Positions 1 to 10,852 of a stretch of DNA of 64,000 nucleotides are shown here, in pieces. Position 1 is the stretch's first letter; each line of letters begins with the position of its first letter. Made by a program: the position numbers and the translations under genes. The DNA comes from Cannabis sativa (lineage: Eukaryota; Streptophyta; Magnoliopsida; Rosales; Cannabaceae), in the NCBI RefSeq assembly GCF_029168945.1, contig NC_083602.1, positions 46,623,442 to 46,687,441 of the forward strand. Direction: 5' to 3'. The notes below the pieces were generated by a model. That model ran no database searches. It saw only the letters and a program-made list of their open reading frames with translations, and had not been told where the DNA came from.

Positions 1-218
1 AAAAAGATTGATATTTACTAATTTCAAATTCAAATTACACTAATACCATGAATTAAATTTAAAAAATATTAAATTAATTCATTATGATAATTAGAGTTGA
101 ATTAGGAATAGTAAATATATAAATACAAAACTACACAAAAAATCGGAACTTAAATCCATGAAAAAACATGAAAAAATGTAGAAAAACAAAAAATTTGGGA
201 TGTCATCAGACATCCGCG

Positions 219-253
219 CGCGTGATTCAGACAAAAACCTGTCTGAACACGCG
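219..253 (-). other. Bulged hairpin in the GC-rich leader cassette of element 1
   Basis: An inner stem TTCAGACA (226-233) pairs perfectly with TGTCTGAA (240-247) around a 6-nt loop. An outer stem CGCGTG (219-224) pairs with CACGCG (248-253). A single A at 225 is bulged, giving 14 paired positions. It sits among CGCGCG tracts (about 211-290) in an otherwise AT-rich leader, at the place where elements 2, 3 and 4 have other palindromes. A role in RNA dimerisation or packaging is inference only. Confidence 0.6.
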
Positions 254-357
254 TGTGACCGAGAAAATTTTGGTTCCGCGCGCGCGTGAAGGTGCACAAT
301 CACCTTATCTTTTTTTGAATCTTCAAAAAATCATAACTAATTCAAATTAAATCGAAA

Positions 358-2234
358 TTGGAATTTATTTTACTAGGATCTTAGATCTACTCACAAGTAT
401 GTTGTTTAAACACCCTAAATATGAACTTTGTAAAACGATAAATTAAACATGTATAAAGTTAAGAAAACCTTACATTGATGCAGCGGAATTAATGTCTCCT
501 TCCGCTCAGATCTCTAACCCTTGTATCCTTTCTGTAGCAGAGTATAATCAAGATCTGAGCCCGAATGTCCTTCTTCTTTAAGTTTGATCCTTCACGGTCT
601 TCCAATCTATGATTGAGTTACTGCTTGCTGTGTGTGGGCACTTACTCTTTCACTAGGGTCGAAATTTATGAAGAGGAAAAGAGAAGAGAGGGTTTCGGCC
701 AGGTATAGAAAGTGGGGAAGGCTCAGTTTTTCTAAAGAAAGAAATTTCTGTCAGAAGATGATATGAAAACTTGTATTTTGACTGAGCCATCACTTTCTAT
801 TTATAGGCAACTACTAGGTTTAGTTTAGGAATTATTTGTCATTAAAATAATGAAAAAATCAATTTGAAACTCCACAAATAGTGGCCGGCCATGCTGTGTT
901 AGTGGGCCCCACTTGATTTTGCAGTTTTAACAAATTTTATTACTATTTTCTCAAAAACGCCAATTTTTCAATTCTAACCTTTTAAATGCCAAAACTAATT
1001 ATTTAATAACAAAAATAGATTATTAAATAATATTGTCATTTAATTTAATTATTAATTAGACATATAAAGTCCATTAATATATAAATAAACTTAAAATTTT
1101 TTTTCTTTACAATTTCACCCCTGCTTAGTGAAAATTCACAAAATTAGACATAGTCTAACTTTAGAATTATAATTGATCAATCACGAATCAATTAATGAGT
1201 CTTACAAGCAGAATGTTCTCAACTATAATGGGGACCATGGATCTATATGCTGAGCTTCCAATAAGTGAACCAAATTTACCAAGTAAATTCCTACTTATAA
1301 TTCTTCGTTGAATCCACTCTTAGAACTTAGAATTGCACTCTCAGACTTATGCAGAGCATATTATATGTTTCACGATATCAATATGCTATCTCATTTAACC
1401 ATTGTTATAATCTTATTGTGATTTAAAGATCCTCTATATAGATGATCTACATCAAGATGGGATTTCTTTACCCTTCTCACCCCTCAGTGTATTTTGCCAC
1501 TTAAAACACTTAGCTACCTGTAAAGGGTGTTTAGTGATCTAATAATTAGTCAGTTAAAACAAGAACTCATCCATTTACGTCTATTTGATAAGCTCTAAGG
1601 GAATCATCACTTGACTTCTATACACCAGTAGAAGCTATAGATTCCATATTTATGTTTAGCACTCCCACTCAATCATACTATCATGTTCCAAAAATTTACG
1701 TAGAGTTAACTAATAAATCAAAGAACATGAATAGCACTCCTTAGTTGAGCCTAAGCATATCAGGATTTAGATTCTTTTCATCTTAAGATCAACTACTGAT
1801 ATTGACTTGGAAAGATATATATAACGGTAAGTTTGTAATATCTTAACTTAGTTGCAATATCGGTCCAGTCAAATGTATACTCCATACATTCGAAACTAGT
1901 ATACTTTACTAATGTCCTGGAAAGAACATAACACTTACTCCAAGTGTAAGTACACATCATCGCTGATTATCACATTAGTGTAAATTCAATAACACTGATG
2001 AAACAGGGACCAATTCTTTTGATTCATATGATCACAATCACATTCCACTGTGTTCACGATATTGTAATTGTGAATAAACATATGATCTGGATTTAACTGA
2101 TTGTGTGTGTAAATGTAATAAACATATTAAACCATTAGCATGTAGAATTCATGCAAACATCAATCACTTCAAATTTCTTATATCAATAACTAATCAGATT
2201 GTAAAGAGTTTTATTTAGGGCATAAAACCCAACA
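358..2234 (-). repeat. 5' LTR of element 1 (subfamily B)
   Basis: About 1.88 kb and nearly full length; the first two bases of the inner end are lost or shared at the deletion junction near 358-360. The plus strand shows CTATTTATA at 797-805 (a TATAAATAG box on the coding strand) and the family's GGCCGGCC site at 883-890. There is no gene; the short ORFs in it are incidental. Confidence 0.82.
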
Positions 2235-3019
2235 TGATCTACACTGTAAAGGGATTAGATTACCGTTACACCCTACAATGTATTTAATCCTTAAAAAACT
2301 TAACCCCGTATAAATGATATTTTAGCTTATGTGAAATGAGATCTCCACCATTTATTTTCGTTTGGTCAAGCCCGAAGGAGGTCATCCTTTGCTTACTATT
2401 GGCCACATAGAAGCTATAGATTCCATGTTTATGTTAGCGCTCCCACTCAATTGCACTACCGTGTTCGCAAAATGTACGTATCACGCTGACCTAAAAGTAG
2501 GCTTAACTAACAAATCAAAGAACACGAATAGCCTCCTGAGATTGAGCCTAATCATATCAGGATTAAGATCATTTAATCTAGGATCAACTAGGCGATATTG
2601 ACTTGAATAGATATACGGTAAGTTTAATAAATCTAAGTCAAAGTTCAATATCGGTCCCTTCCGATGCATACTCCATGCATCCAACCTGAGCTTTATTTTA
2701 ACCAATGCTCTGGAAAGAACATAGCATTTCTCCAAATGCAAGTAAACTCTGTTGTAGATTATCATATTAGTAAAACCCTATGTCTGATAAATCTAGGAAA
2801 CTTTATTCACATAGTCATGTTTACTTTCCAATGTGTTGACAGCACAATAAACAGGATCAAGTATGTGAAAAGGGTTTCAGATGAATTTATACATTATGTA
2901 CATATAATCATGAAATAAATCATGTGAACCATGCAACATTAAATGTTATTTCTGATCTATATTAATAAGTAAATCTGATTATATTGAAATGAGTTTTATT
3001 TAGGGCATAAAACCCAACA
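2235..3019 (-). repeat. 3' LTR fragment of element 2, cut at the element 1 junction
   Basis: Matches the part of element 2's own 5' LTR that begins near 10044 and runs to its outer end. It ends CCCAACA at 3019, directly before the polypurine tract. The missing portion begins exactly where element 1's LTR ends, consistent with nested insertion. Confidence 0.85.
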
Positions 3020-3029
3020 AACTCCCACT
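3020..3029 (-). other. Polypurine tract of element 2
   Basis: AACTCCCACT on the plus strand, AGTGGGAGTT on the element strand, immediately upstream of the 3' LTR. The same ten bases occupy this position in elements 3, 4, 5 and 7. It primes plus-strand DNA synthesis in LTR elements. Confidence 0.88.
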
Positions 3030-5772
3030 TGCACTAATATAAAACAAAATGTGCATTTCAAATAATCTCAACACCTTGATATACAAATCAAGTGTAGTAG
3101 TAGTAAACTCCTCGTAATAGGATCTGAAATTAAACACAACCTTTTCTCCACCATTACTCTTCCTTAATCACAAAATTATTGATAATGTGAAATTCCTCTC
3201 TAGATGTCTACTCTCTTGGGATACTGGATTCTATACTTTTGGCAATTACTTTTGGTTAATAGGGAAATAACACTAGTAGTTTAGGCAATTTGGAATGGTG
3301 CCAAAAATGTATAGAACTTTTCTTAGACTGAATAAGTACCTTTCCTGTAACTTTAACATTCAGTCCCTTCCTGGTAGATCTAGAGACTTCAGATAGGTTT
3401 TTACACTTCTCCAAAGTCACTATTCCACCCCCAGAGTAACCACCATCTTATCAGAAAGATTTTCTAGCACAAAGGCAAATTTCGAAATGTGATGTGGTGT
3501 AGTCTAAGAGTTTTAAACACACCCTTATAGACTAACATATAGTTCCTCTTCTTAATCTTAGGATTTACTTGATTGTCTTCCAATGTTCTTCTCCTGGATT
3601 AATCTGATACCTACTCATTACTCCCACTCAACAGCAGGTGTCTGGTCTAAGGCATACAAAAGCATATCTGAGACCTCTCACTGTTGATATAAGAAATTCT
3701 TTCATGGCTTTATCTTTTCTGGAATAGTTGAGACTTTTCCTTAGATAAATAAAATCTATGCCTAAGAAGTTGTGAAGCTTCTATAGATTGCCATTAGAAA
3801 GAAAATGCTTCAGCATCTTACTAAAGTAAGTTGCTTGCATTAGAGTAAGTAATTCCCAGGTATACCACAAGCCATAGGTTTAGATAAACTCAAACCTATA
3901 ATACTAGGAACAAGAAGTTTGTTAAGTCCATAGAATAGACTTATTAACTAAAATTTCCTTTTATGTCCTTGTAATAGAAAACTTTAAGTTATTCCATGTG
4001 AATGGATTAAACTATAGTTCTCTTGGCTTTCTTCTTAATTTCTTATCTTGACAATCCATTACTTGTTTAACTCACAATGGATTTTAATATCTCCCAAGTC
4101 ATAAGAAGGTGAGGTCCTAGAAACTGTCCGACTACGACAAGGTACCGTGAATTATGTCTAAGAAAACTAAATGGTATGAACCTCTTTGGTTGTGACAAGA
4201 CAACAGAGGCAGTGGGATCATCATATGTCAAATAAGATGATAGAACACTTTTGGAATCAAGAATTAAATATCTCCTTTATTTGCTACTTTATTTTCAGAC
4301 TTAGTCATTATTTTAGAAAAGTAGTATTTGTTTAAATAAAAACTTTCTTATCTATTGACTATGGGATGATCCACCCCTAATCACTTAGAATAGCTAACAA
4401 ACCATGGTTAACAGTTCTAGCTTTTCTTAAGATTTTGATTAGGTCATCCATGATTCTAGTAATGATTTACATTAAGTATACAACCATTACATCATTCTGA
4501 AAATGTACTACCATAGAAGGAATAAGGCAACGACTAGTAACTAAACATCAATATGCAAATCGAAATTTCTGGGGAGGTAAGTTTGGATATAATTCAAAAA
4601 TCAATTTAGTGATCTTTGAACTGCATATCTACTAACTATTTCTCCACCCCTATCAGTTCGCAAGATCTTTAACCACTTACCTTAATGGTTTTAACCATTG
4701 CTAGAAATTAATGAAATTTTTCAAACATTTCAAATTTCTTTCCATAAGGTATAATCTAGAGTGATCGTTTTAAGAATACAATGAAAAACTCATATCCACC
4801 CCCAAAATGTACATCCATCTGCGAATGAGATGAACTACTTTCAGTGGATATAGTCATATTAACTCTTTGCAGAGATTGATCTTGTCAAATCCACAATGAA
4901 CAAGATACAAATGCCATAGATTAAAAAAAATGTGGTAGTGTGTTTTGATGACTTAGGTTTAGTTACATCAAAGAGTTCTTAGAATACTGCAAGTGGATCT
5001 TGGTCACAGAATACCTAACTCATATTCCATACAGTTTGAATCCATTAATAGAAGATGGATATTAAACACTTGGAAAGTGTAACTGTATTGCTTCCTGGAA
5101 ATAGAAATATAAGTAAATTTCTATTTGGATTCTAAAATTAAAGTCAAAGACTTAAATTTAACAAAATATAATGAGTAATTCTTTCTTGGACCACCACTAC
5201 TAATTTAACTCTAAGTCAGATTTGCCCATACAAGTAGGAGATTTCTAAGATTGAGGATTTATATCAATTGGGAATAGAATTTCGGGATTATAATCATATG
5301 CGTCATTTAAATTCTTAAGAGAAAATATAGAATGACATGAAATGATTTATAGACCATTCATCCAATGATATGTTATTGAGCTAATTCGAAATGAATAAGC
5401 TAAGAGGAATTAGGATAATTTCGTTTATTAAATAAGAATCCAACGATGCTTTGATTAGCGAAAGTCAAAGTAATCTTATTTATATATAATCTTCTTGTTT
5501 CATATTGTAAAAATACTAGTCTAAGGTGTCATCAATTGATGAACAGCTACATGTTGCATATACAATATTTATCATTTCGAGATCTAACACTATTATGTAT
5601 GTCTAATGGTGAAAATCCACTAGGGATTTATCTCATTAGATAAACAAACCAAGTTAGACCAACAATGAAGATTCGAAATTAAACTACAGCTTAATAACAG
5701 AAAATGACAAGTGAAAATACTAAAACATACAATCCTAAATAATTTCCAAGGTTTTCAACAAACTGATATCAG
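3030..5772 (-). other. Noncoding 3' half of element 2, with purine-rich boxes and no gag
   Basis: No credible gene. The portion nearest the LTR aligns with the same region of elements 3, 5 and 7. It keeps four TCCACCCC boxes (GGGGTGGA on the element strand) at 3424, 4370, 4643 and 4795, and CTCCCACTC near 3621. From about 4650 to 5710, where gag should be, the sequence is unlike gag and is stop-rich in every frame. Its origin is unknown: either an ancient replacement or a gag-less lineage. Confidence 0.7.
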
Positions 5773-5908
5773 TGTCACGTTTAGGCGAGAGTCAAAGCTA
5801 CCATCCATAGAATAGAGTTGTCAGCTCATCTAAAATGTTAAACATTCTAGCAGCCTTTTATTCGATCAAGATTGGAATTCAGCGTTGTCCCGTTTATGCG
5901 AGAGTCAA
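5773..5908 (-). repeat. Paired 23-nt motif, element 2 copy
   Basis: Two copies of the motif with core GACTCTCGCCTAAACGGGAC (element strand) at 5773-5795 and 5886-5908. Their starts are 113 bp apart, exactly as in elements 3 and 5. Each copy here carries one substitution. They lie in the leader just upstream of the position of gag. Function unknown. Confidence 0.8.
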
Positions 5909-8900
5909 GGCAATTCTATCTTATGAGCTTCCACTATTGTTTCGCAATTTGCAAGTCAAATATGGTCGCCACCATTAGGGTGATCCATACCATATAAAAC
6001 ACTTACAAACTACTTGTCTTTCGAGATTAAATGATGCGAAATTGCTAATGAACGCTCATCCATTAGGGAGGATTACTCACTAAAACAGACGCGATGTAAA
6101 ACCAACAATGGAGATCGAATATCTTAATAATAAAGCTCATTATTTAAAGAGAGTTGTATTTTCTTTGATTCTCTTTATTTAATCTATTTATTTTAAATAT
6201 ATATTTATTTAGTTAAAATTTTCAATTTAGAATGAAAAATTCTAAATATAAATTTTAATTTAATATTTATAAATTTTACTTAGATGGATATGAAAATAAC
6301 ATGAATTATTTCCATCTTAGTATTAATTTCCAATAAATATTTAGAAAAATATTCAATTTAAGTTGTTACAAAATTAATTTAAATTAATTTACAACTCAAA
6401 TTTAATTTTCTATAAATATATATTGCATTTCGAAAAATTAAAGTATTTAAGAATACAATTTTCGAAAATGCATGTTAAAATAAAAAATAAATCCTGAAAA
6501 AATTATTCTAATTTAATGTTGGCCCAAAATTAATTTACAACAAAAAATATAATTTTCCTATTTAATTAAATATATAAGAAAAATTTCAAATATTTAAGTA
6601 TGATGATGAAAATCAACTTAAATATTAATTTTCTATTTAAGTAAATACACTAGAAAAATACTTCAAGCAAAAACAAATAATATCTATCTAGATTTTCATG
6701 GACTAATTAATTCAATTTCTAATAAAATATATTTTACTTCATTTATTTTAATTAATCATTAAATGAAAAAATTATTGATTTAAGTTGGTCCAAAATTAAA
6801 ATAAATAATTTACAACTTTACTCTATTTTTCAAATAAAATTCGAAATTTCAGTATTTAAGAAATGCAATTTCGAAATTGATTAATAAAATAAAAATATAT
6901 TTTGAAAATTATTTAAATTTAGTTGAAAAAATAAATTTCAACTGAAAATAATTTTCTATTTAATTAAGTGTCATGAAAGGAAATATGTAAGTATGATGAA
7001 AATCAACTTAGATATTTAATTTTCAAATTAATTAAATGTATTAAATTCAAGAAATAAATAATTAAGTGTAGTGAAGGCTTAATTATTAATCTCTAGTTTA
7101 ATACTAGGAAAAATATACTTAAAATAAATTTTACCAAAATTAATTATATAAATAATTAATTTCACAGGCTATAATATTTTCCTATTTAATATTAGAAATA
7201 ATAAGTAGTCTAGAAATAACTATCTAGAAAATATCTTATTTGACTAAGTATCTTTTCCACAAAATTTGAAAAATTATCTAATTTAAGTTGTATTAGAAAA
7301 AAATCTACAACTTAAATATTTTCAAATTTAAATTTAATTAAATATCAAAAATTAAGTTGTAACCACTTAATTTGAAAATATTCCATTTTAAGTTAATATT
7401 CGAAAAGATATTAACTTAAAAAATATCTAAAATATTCCATTTTAAGTTAATATTCGAAAAGATATTAACTTAAAAAATATCTAAAGAATCTTAATAACCA
7501 ATGCCTAAACTTCCTCAGCTTAATTTTGAAATTTGAAATTCAAAAGATATTCAGGTTTAAGTTGATTAGTTAGAGATAACTAAATATCAACTTAAATAGG
7601 AATATTTAATGAAAAAATTAAATTAAGCTTCAGAAAGAATCTAGATAATTATAATTCTATATTTAATTAAATACAAGAAAATACATATAGTTTAGCTTAG
7701 AATAAAATTCTTTAAACTATGATTTTCTTAAATTAATTTCAAATAAATGAAATTAATTATGTTGCTAATCAATTTTATTAGGTTAAACTAGTTTAATTAA
7801 CCTAGTACAGTTATTCAAATCAGGCAAATGGGCCTTCACAATTGGGATGGTTCATGTGAGGGGGTGCTGGGTTCAGTATGTCGTACCCACTTTTATGGCT
7901 CCAAACTCTCACACAAGGCCCTAAAGAGAGGAATTTAACCTTAAAGTGAACAACTGTTATTAGTTGAACAGACCCAAAACTAAATGGGCCTAAATAAAAT
8001 CTATCAAGAACTATGACATTTTATTTAGCAACAACAACCTATATGCATCTATAATTGAAATTAAACACATAGGCTCACACAGGCACACTTCGGACGGGTC
8101 CTATCATGTTGCTAGGTCATACACAGATGAAAGAAGATTGTAAATATACCTGTTACAAATTATTGACTTGACCAAGGGAGCCATCAGATCATTAGATCTG
8201 GCAAAAAGTTAATCATGGCTATTTGCAATCAAGCAATAATAGGTTTTGAAAACTTACAAACAAGCTAAAACACATACTCCTGCAACAAGGTTAGCTGGAT
8301 AGTTGGGTGTAGGATTTATTTAATTTTAAATAAATAATTTCGAAAAAAATAATTAATTAAATAAATAAATTAAAAAAAATTCGAAAATTTTTAAAAAAAA
8401 TTTGAAAAATTTCAAAATTGAAAAAAAAAATATTTAAAATTAAATCTACAATTTTGAAAAATTAGGTTTCAACCAACCTAAATATCATTTCAAAATTTGC
8501 TAACTATTTTTAAAAATTTAATGTTATTTTATAAATAAAAATTAAATAAAAAATTAAAAAAGATAAATGAATATCTTTTCCAGATTTTAAATGTAATTTA
8601 AATGAATAAAATAACAAAATTTAAAAGTTAGCAAAATATCTTACATCTATTTAAAATTACATGATTATAGTTATCTTATTTTAAATTTAAATAAGGTCAA
8701 ATTATTTAAAAAAAAAAGATTTAATTTAAAAATTTAAAATCTCAGCTTAAATTTAAAAATAAGATAAGATATAATCAAATTTAAAAATAAGATAGATAAT
8801 TAAGCAAAAAAGATAGATATTGACTATTTCAAATTCAAATTACACTAATATCATGAATTAAATTTAAAAAATATTAAAAAATTATATTATGATAATTAGA

Positions 8901-9004
8901 ATTGAATTAGGAATAGTAAATGTATAAATACAGAACTACACAAAAAATCGGAGGTTAATTCCATGAAAAAGCATGAAAAAACGAAGAAAAACGAAAAAAT
9001 TGCG
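5909..9004 (-). other. AT-rich untranslated leader of element 2
   Basis: About 3.1 kb of very AT-rich sequence without a gene. It is full of TTTAAGTTG and CAACTTAAA words that can pair with one another. The exception is a segment of about 170 bp at 7800-7970, of more balanced composition, which stays recognisably similar in elements 3, 4 and 5 while the surroundings drift. The part nearest the PBS (8300-8900) is almost pure A/T with long A runs. Confidence 0.7.
7376..7483. repeat. Tandem duplication of a 54-bp hairpin unit
   Basis: Two adjacent copies with a 54-bp period. Each contains TTTTAAGTTAATAT and its perfect reverse complement around an 8-nt loop: 7386-7399 with 7408-7421, and 7440-7453 with 7462-7475. 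Element 4 has a single, imperfect version near 41847-41881, and elements 3 and 5 have shorter versions, so the second copy here is a local duplication. Confidence 0.88.
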
Positions 9005-9110
9005 AGTTGTACGGACAGCGAAAGGGGTTGCATGGGCGCGGTTTCTCGGCGCAGGGGGCTGCTAGCAGCCTCTCCGCGCGCGCACGAGGTGCAGCGACAC
9101 AACCCGATTT
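9005..9110 (-). other. GC-rich leader cassette of element 2 with 14-bp palindrome
   Basis: A GC-rich island flanked by A/T-rich sequence shared with elements 3 and 4. It contains the perfect palindrome GGCTGCTAGCAGCC at 9057-9070 followed by a CGCGCGCGC tract. Element 4 has a related palindrome at the same place with different surrounding sequence. No ORF here appears functional. Confidence 0.72.
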
Positions 9111-9364
9111 TTTTTCGAAACTTCAAAAAATCATAACTAATTCAAATTAAATCAAAATTGAGTTCTGTAAAAAAAGTAACTTGCTTAAATTTTTCCATAC
9201 TATCCAATAAAAATAATTACAGAAACAGATATTCAATTATTTTTTACGAAAATTCACAAACATCAATCAATCATCAAATAACACTCAATACAACATGATA
9301 CCATCCAAAACATCAAACAATCGTTTTAAAGTCCAAATTTCTTGCAAGAAAATCAATTACCATG

Positions 9365-9376
9365 GCTCTGATACCA
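9365..9376 (-). other. Primer-binding site of element 2 (initiator tRNA-Met)
   Basis: GCTCTGATACCA on the plus strand, TGGTATCAGAGC on the element strand, two bases inside the 5' LTR. This is the standard plant copia PBS, complementary to the 3' end of initiator tRNA-Met. It is the only unmutated PBS in the window. Confidence 0.93.
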
Positions 9377-9378
9377 GT

Positions 9379-10852
9379 TGTTGGAAATTATTTTACCAGG
9401 ATCTTAGATCTACTCACAAGTATGTTGTTTAACACCCTAAATATGAAGGAAAAATAGAAAATTTAAGTGTAATTTTCCTGAAGCATTCACTATCTATTTA
9501 TAGCATTCCACTAGGGTTAGGTTTGAATTATTTGGCATTAAAATAATGAAAATATCAGTTTAAATTACCTACAAAAGTGGCCAGCCATACAAAGTGGATT
9601 TGGGCCTCACTTTTTGCAATTTTGCAGTTTTATCTTTTCTGCATCTGATTTTCTCAAAAACGCCAATTTTTCTAATTCAACCATTTAAATGCCAATTCTA
9701 ACTATTTAATAACTATAAAAAATTATTAAATAATATTGTCATTTATCACAAATAGACATAGTCTAATTTGAGAATTATAATTGATTAATCAAAACCAATT
9801 ATATGAGTCTTACAAGCAATATTATCTCAACTAGTGCGGGGACCATGGGTCTATATAACCGAGCTTCCAATAAGTAGATCAAGAATTTATTACTAAAATT
9901 TACTAACTTATTAATTCTTCGTTGAATCCACGCATAGAACTTAGAATTTCACTCTCAGTATATAGAATGCCCTATATGTTCCACCATATAGATACATCAT
10001 TAGTTATCCATTGTTATAATCCTAATTTGATCAATGATCCTCTATATGAATGATCTACACTGTAAAGGGATTAGATTACCGTTACACCCTACAATGTATT
10101 TAATCCTTAAAACACTTAACCCCGTATAAATGATATTTCAGCTTATGTGAAATGAGATCTCTACCATTTATTTTCGTTTGGTCAAGCTCGAAGGAGATCA
10201 TCCTTTGCTTTCTATTCGCCAGATAGAAGCTATAGATTCCATGTTTATGTTAGCGCTCCCACTCAATTGCACTACCGTGTTCCCAAAATGTACGTATCAC
10301 CCTGACTTAAAAGTAGGCTTAACTAACAAATCAAAGAACACAAATAGCCTCCTGAGATTGAGCCTAATCATAAAAGGATTAAGATCATTTGATCTAGGAT
10401 CGACTAGGCGATATTGACTTGAATAGATATTACCGTAAGTTTAATAAATCTAAGTCAAAGTTTAATATCGGTCCCTTCCGATGCATACTCCATGCATCCC
10501 ACCTGAGCTTTACTTTAACTGAGCTTTACTTTAACCAATGCTCTGGAAAGAACATAGCATTTCTCCAAATGCAAGTAAACTCTGTTGTAGATTATCATAT
10601 CAGTAAAACCCTATGTCTGAAAGATCTAGGAAACTTTATTCACATAGTCATGTTTACTTTCCAATGTGTTGACAGCACAATAAACAGGTTCAAGTATGTG
10701 AAAAGGGTTTCAGATGAATTTATACATTTTGTACATATAATCATGAAATAAATCATGTGAACCATGCAACATTAAATGTTATTTTTGATCTATATTAATA
10801 AGTAAATCTGATTATATTGAAATGAGTTTTATTTAGGGCATAAAACTTAACA
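9379..10852 (-). repeat. 5' LTR of element 2 (subfamily A, internally deleted)
   Basis: Starts TGTTGG at 9379 and ends TTAACA at 10852, one base off the usual CCAACA. At 1474 bp it is about 420 bp shorter than element 4's 5' LTR. Much of the loss follows AAATATGAA near 9449, which removes the sequence between the inner end and the TATA region. The GGCCGGCC site is mutated to GGCCAGCC (9580-9587). A TATAAATAG box (plus CTATTTATA) lies at 9494-9502. Confidence 0.88.
9494..9502 (-). promoter_or_regulatory. TATA box in the 5' LTR of element 2
   Basis: CTATTTATA on the plus strand, TATAAATAG on the element strand. It is in the same LTR context (next to the CCCTAGTGGAATG block) as in elements 4 and 6. 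Transcription toward the element would start some 30 bp downstream, but the following LTR segment is deleted here. Confidence 0.6.

Larger units (their letters stand above)
1..2234 (-). mobile_element. Element 1: partial copia-type LTR element (subfamily B), leader and 5' LTR only
   Basis: Read on the minus strand, this is a 5' LTR (2234 down to about 358) followed by the start of the internal leader, which runs off the left edge of the window. The outer LTR end reads CCCAACA on the plus strand, the usual terminus of this family. The LTR matches that of element 7, so both are subfamily B. The primer-binding site is missing: the leader text ending AAATTG near 360 runs straight into LTR text, whereas elements 2, 3 and 4 have more than 200 bp and a PBS between these points. 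The sequence to the right (from 2235) is the interior of element 2's 3' LTR, so element 1 probably inserted into element 2. If so the 5-bp target duplication should be TGATC or close to it; the other copy lies outside the window. Confidence 0.8.
2235..10852 (-). mobile_element. Element 2: copia-type LTR element (subfamily A) without gag
   Basis: On the minus strand the order is 5' LTR (10852-9379), PBS, leader, noncoding body, polypurine tract and a truncated 3' LTR (3019-2235). The internal region is about 6.36 kb. It aligns with element 3 in the leader (about 5770-9378) and in the 3' part (about 3020-4650). Where element 3 carries gag, this copy has noncoding sequence (about 4650-5710) with no ORF of note and no recognisable gag, pol or zinc knuckle. 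It inserted at the edge of the satellite; the right flank is CTTAG (10853-10857). The left end is interrupted by element 1, so the target duplication cannot be checked here. Confidence 0.85.

Noticed and set aside
2481..2765. Short ORFs in LTRs, such as 2481-2765, 10419-10751, 38460-38699 and 54587-54805
   Set aside because: They recur because the LTRs are repeated, their lengths and frames change from copy to copy, and none shows a known domain.
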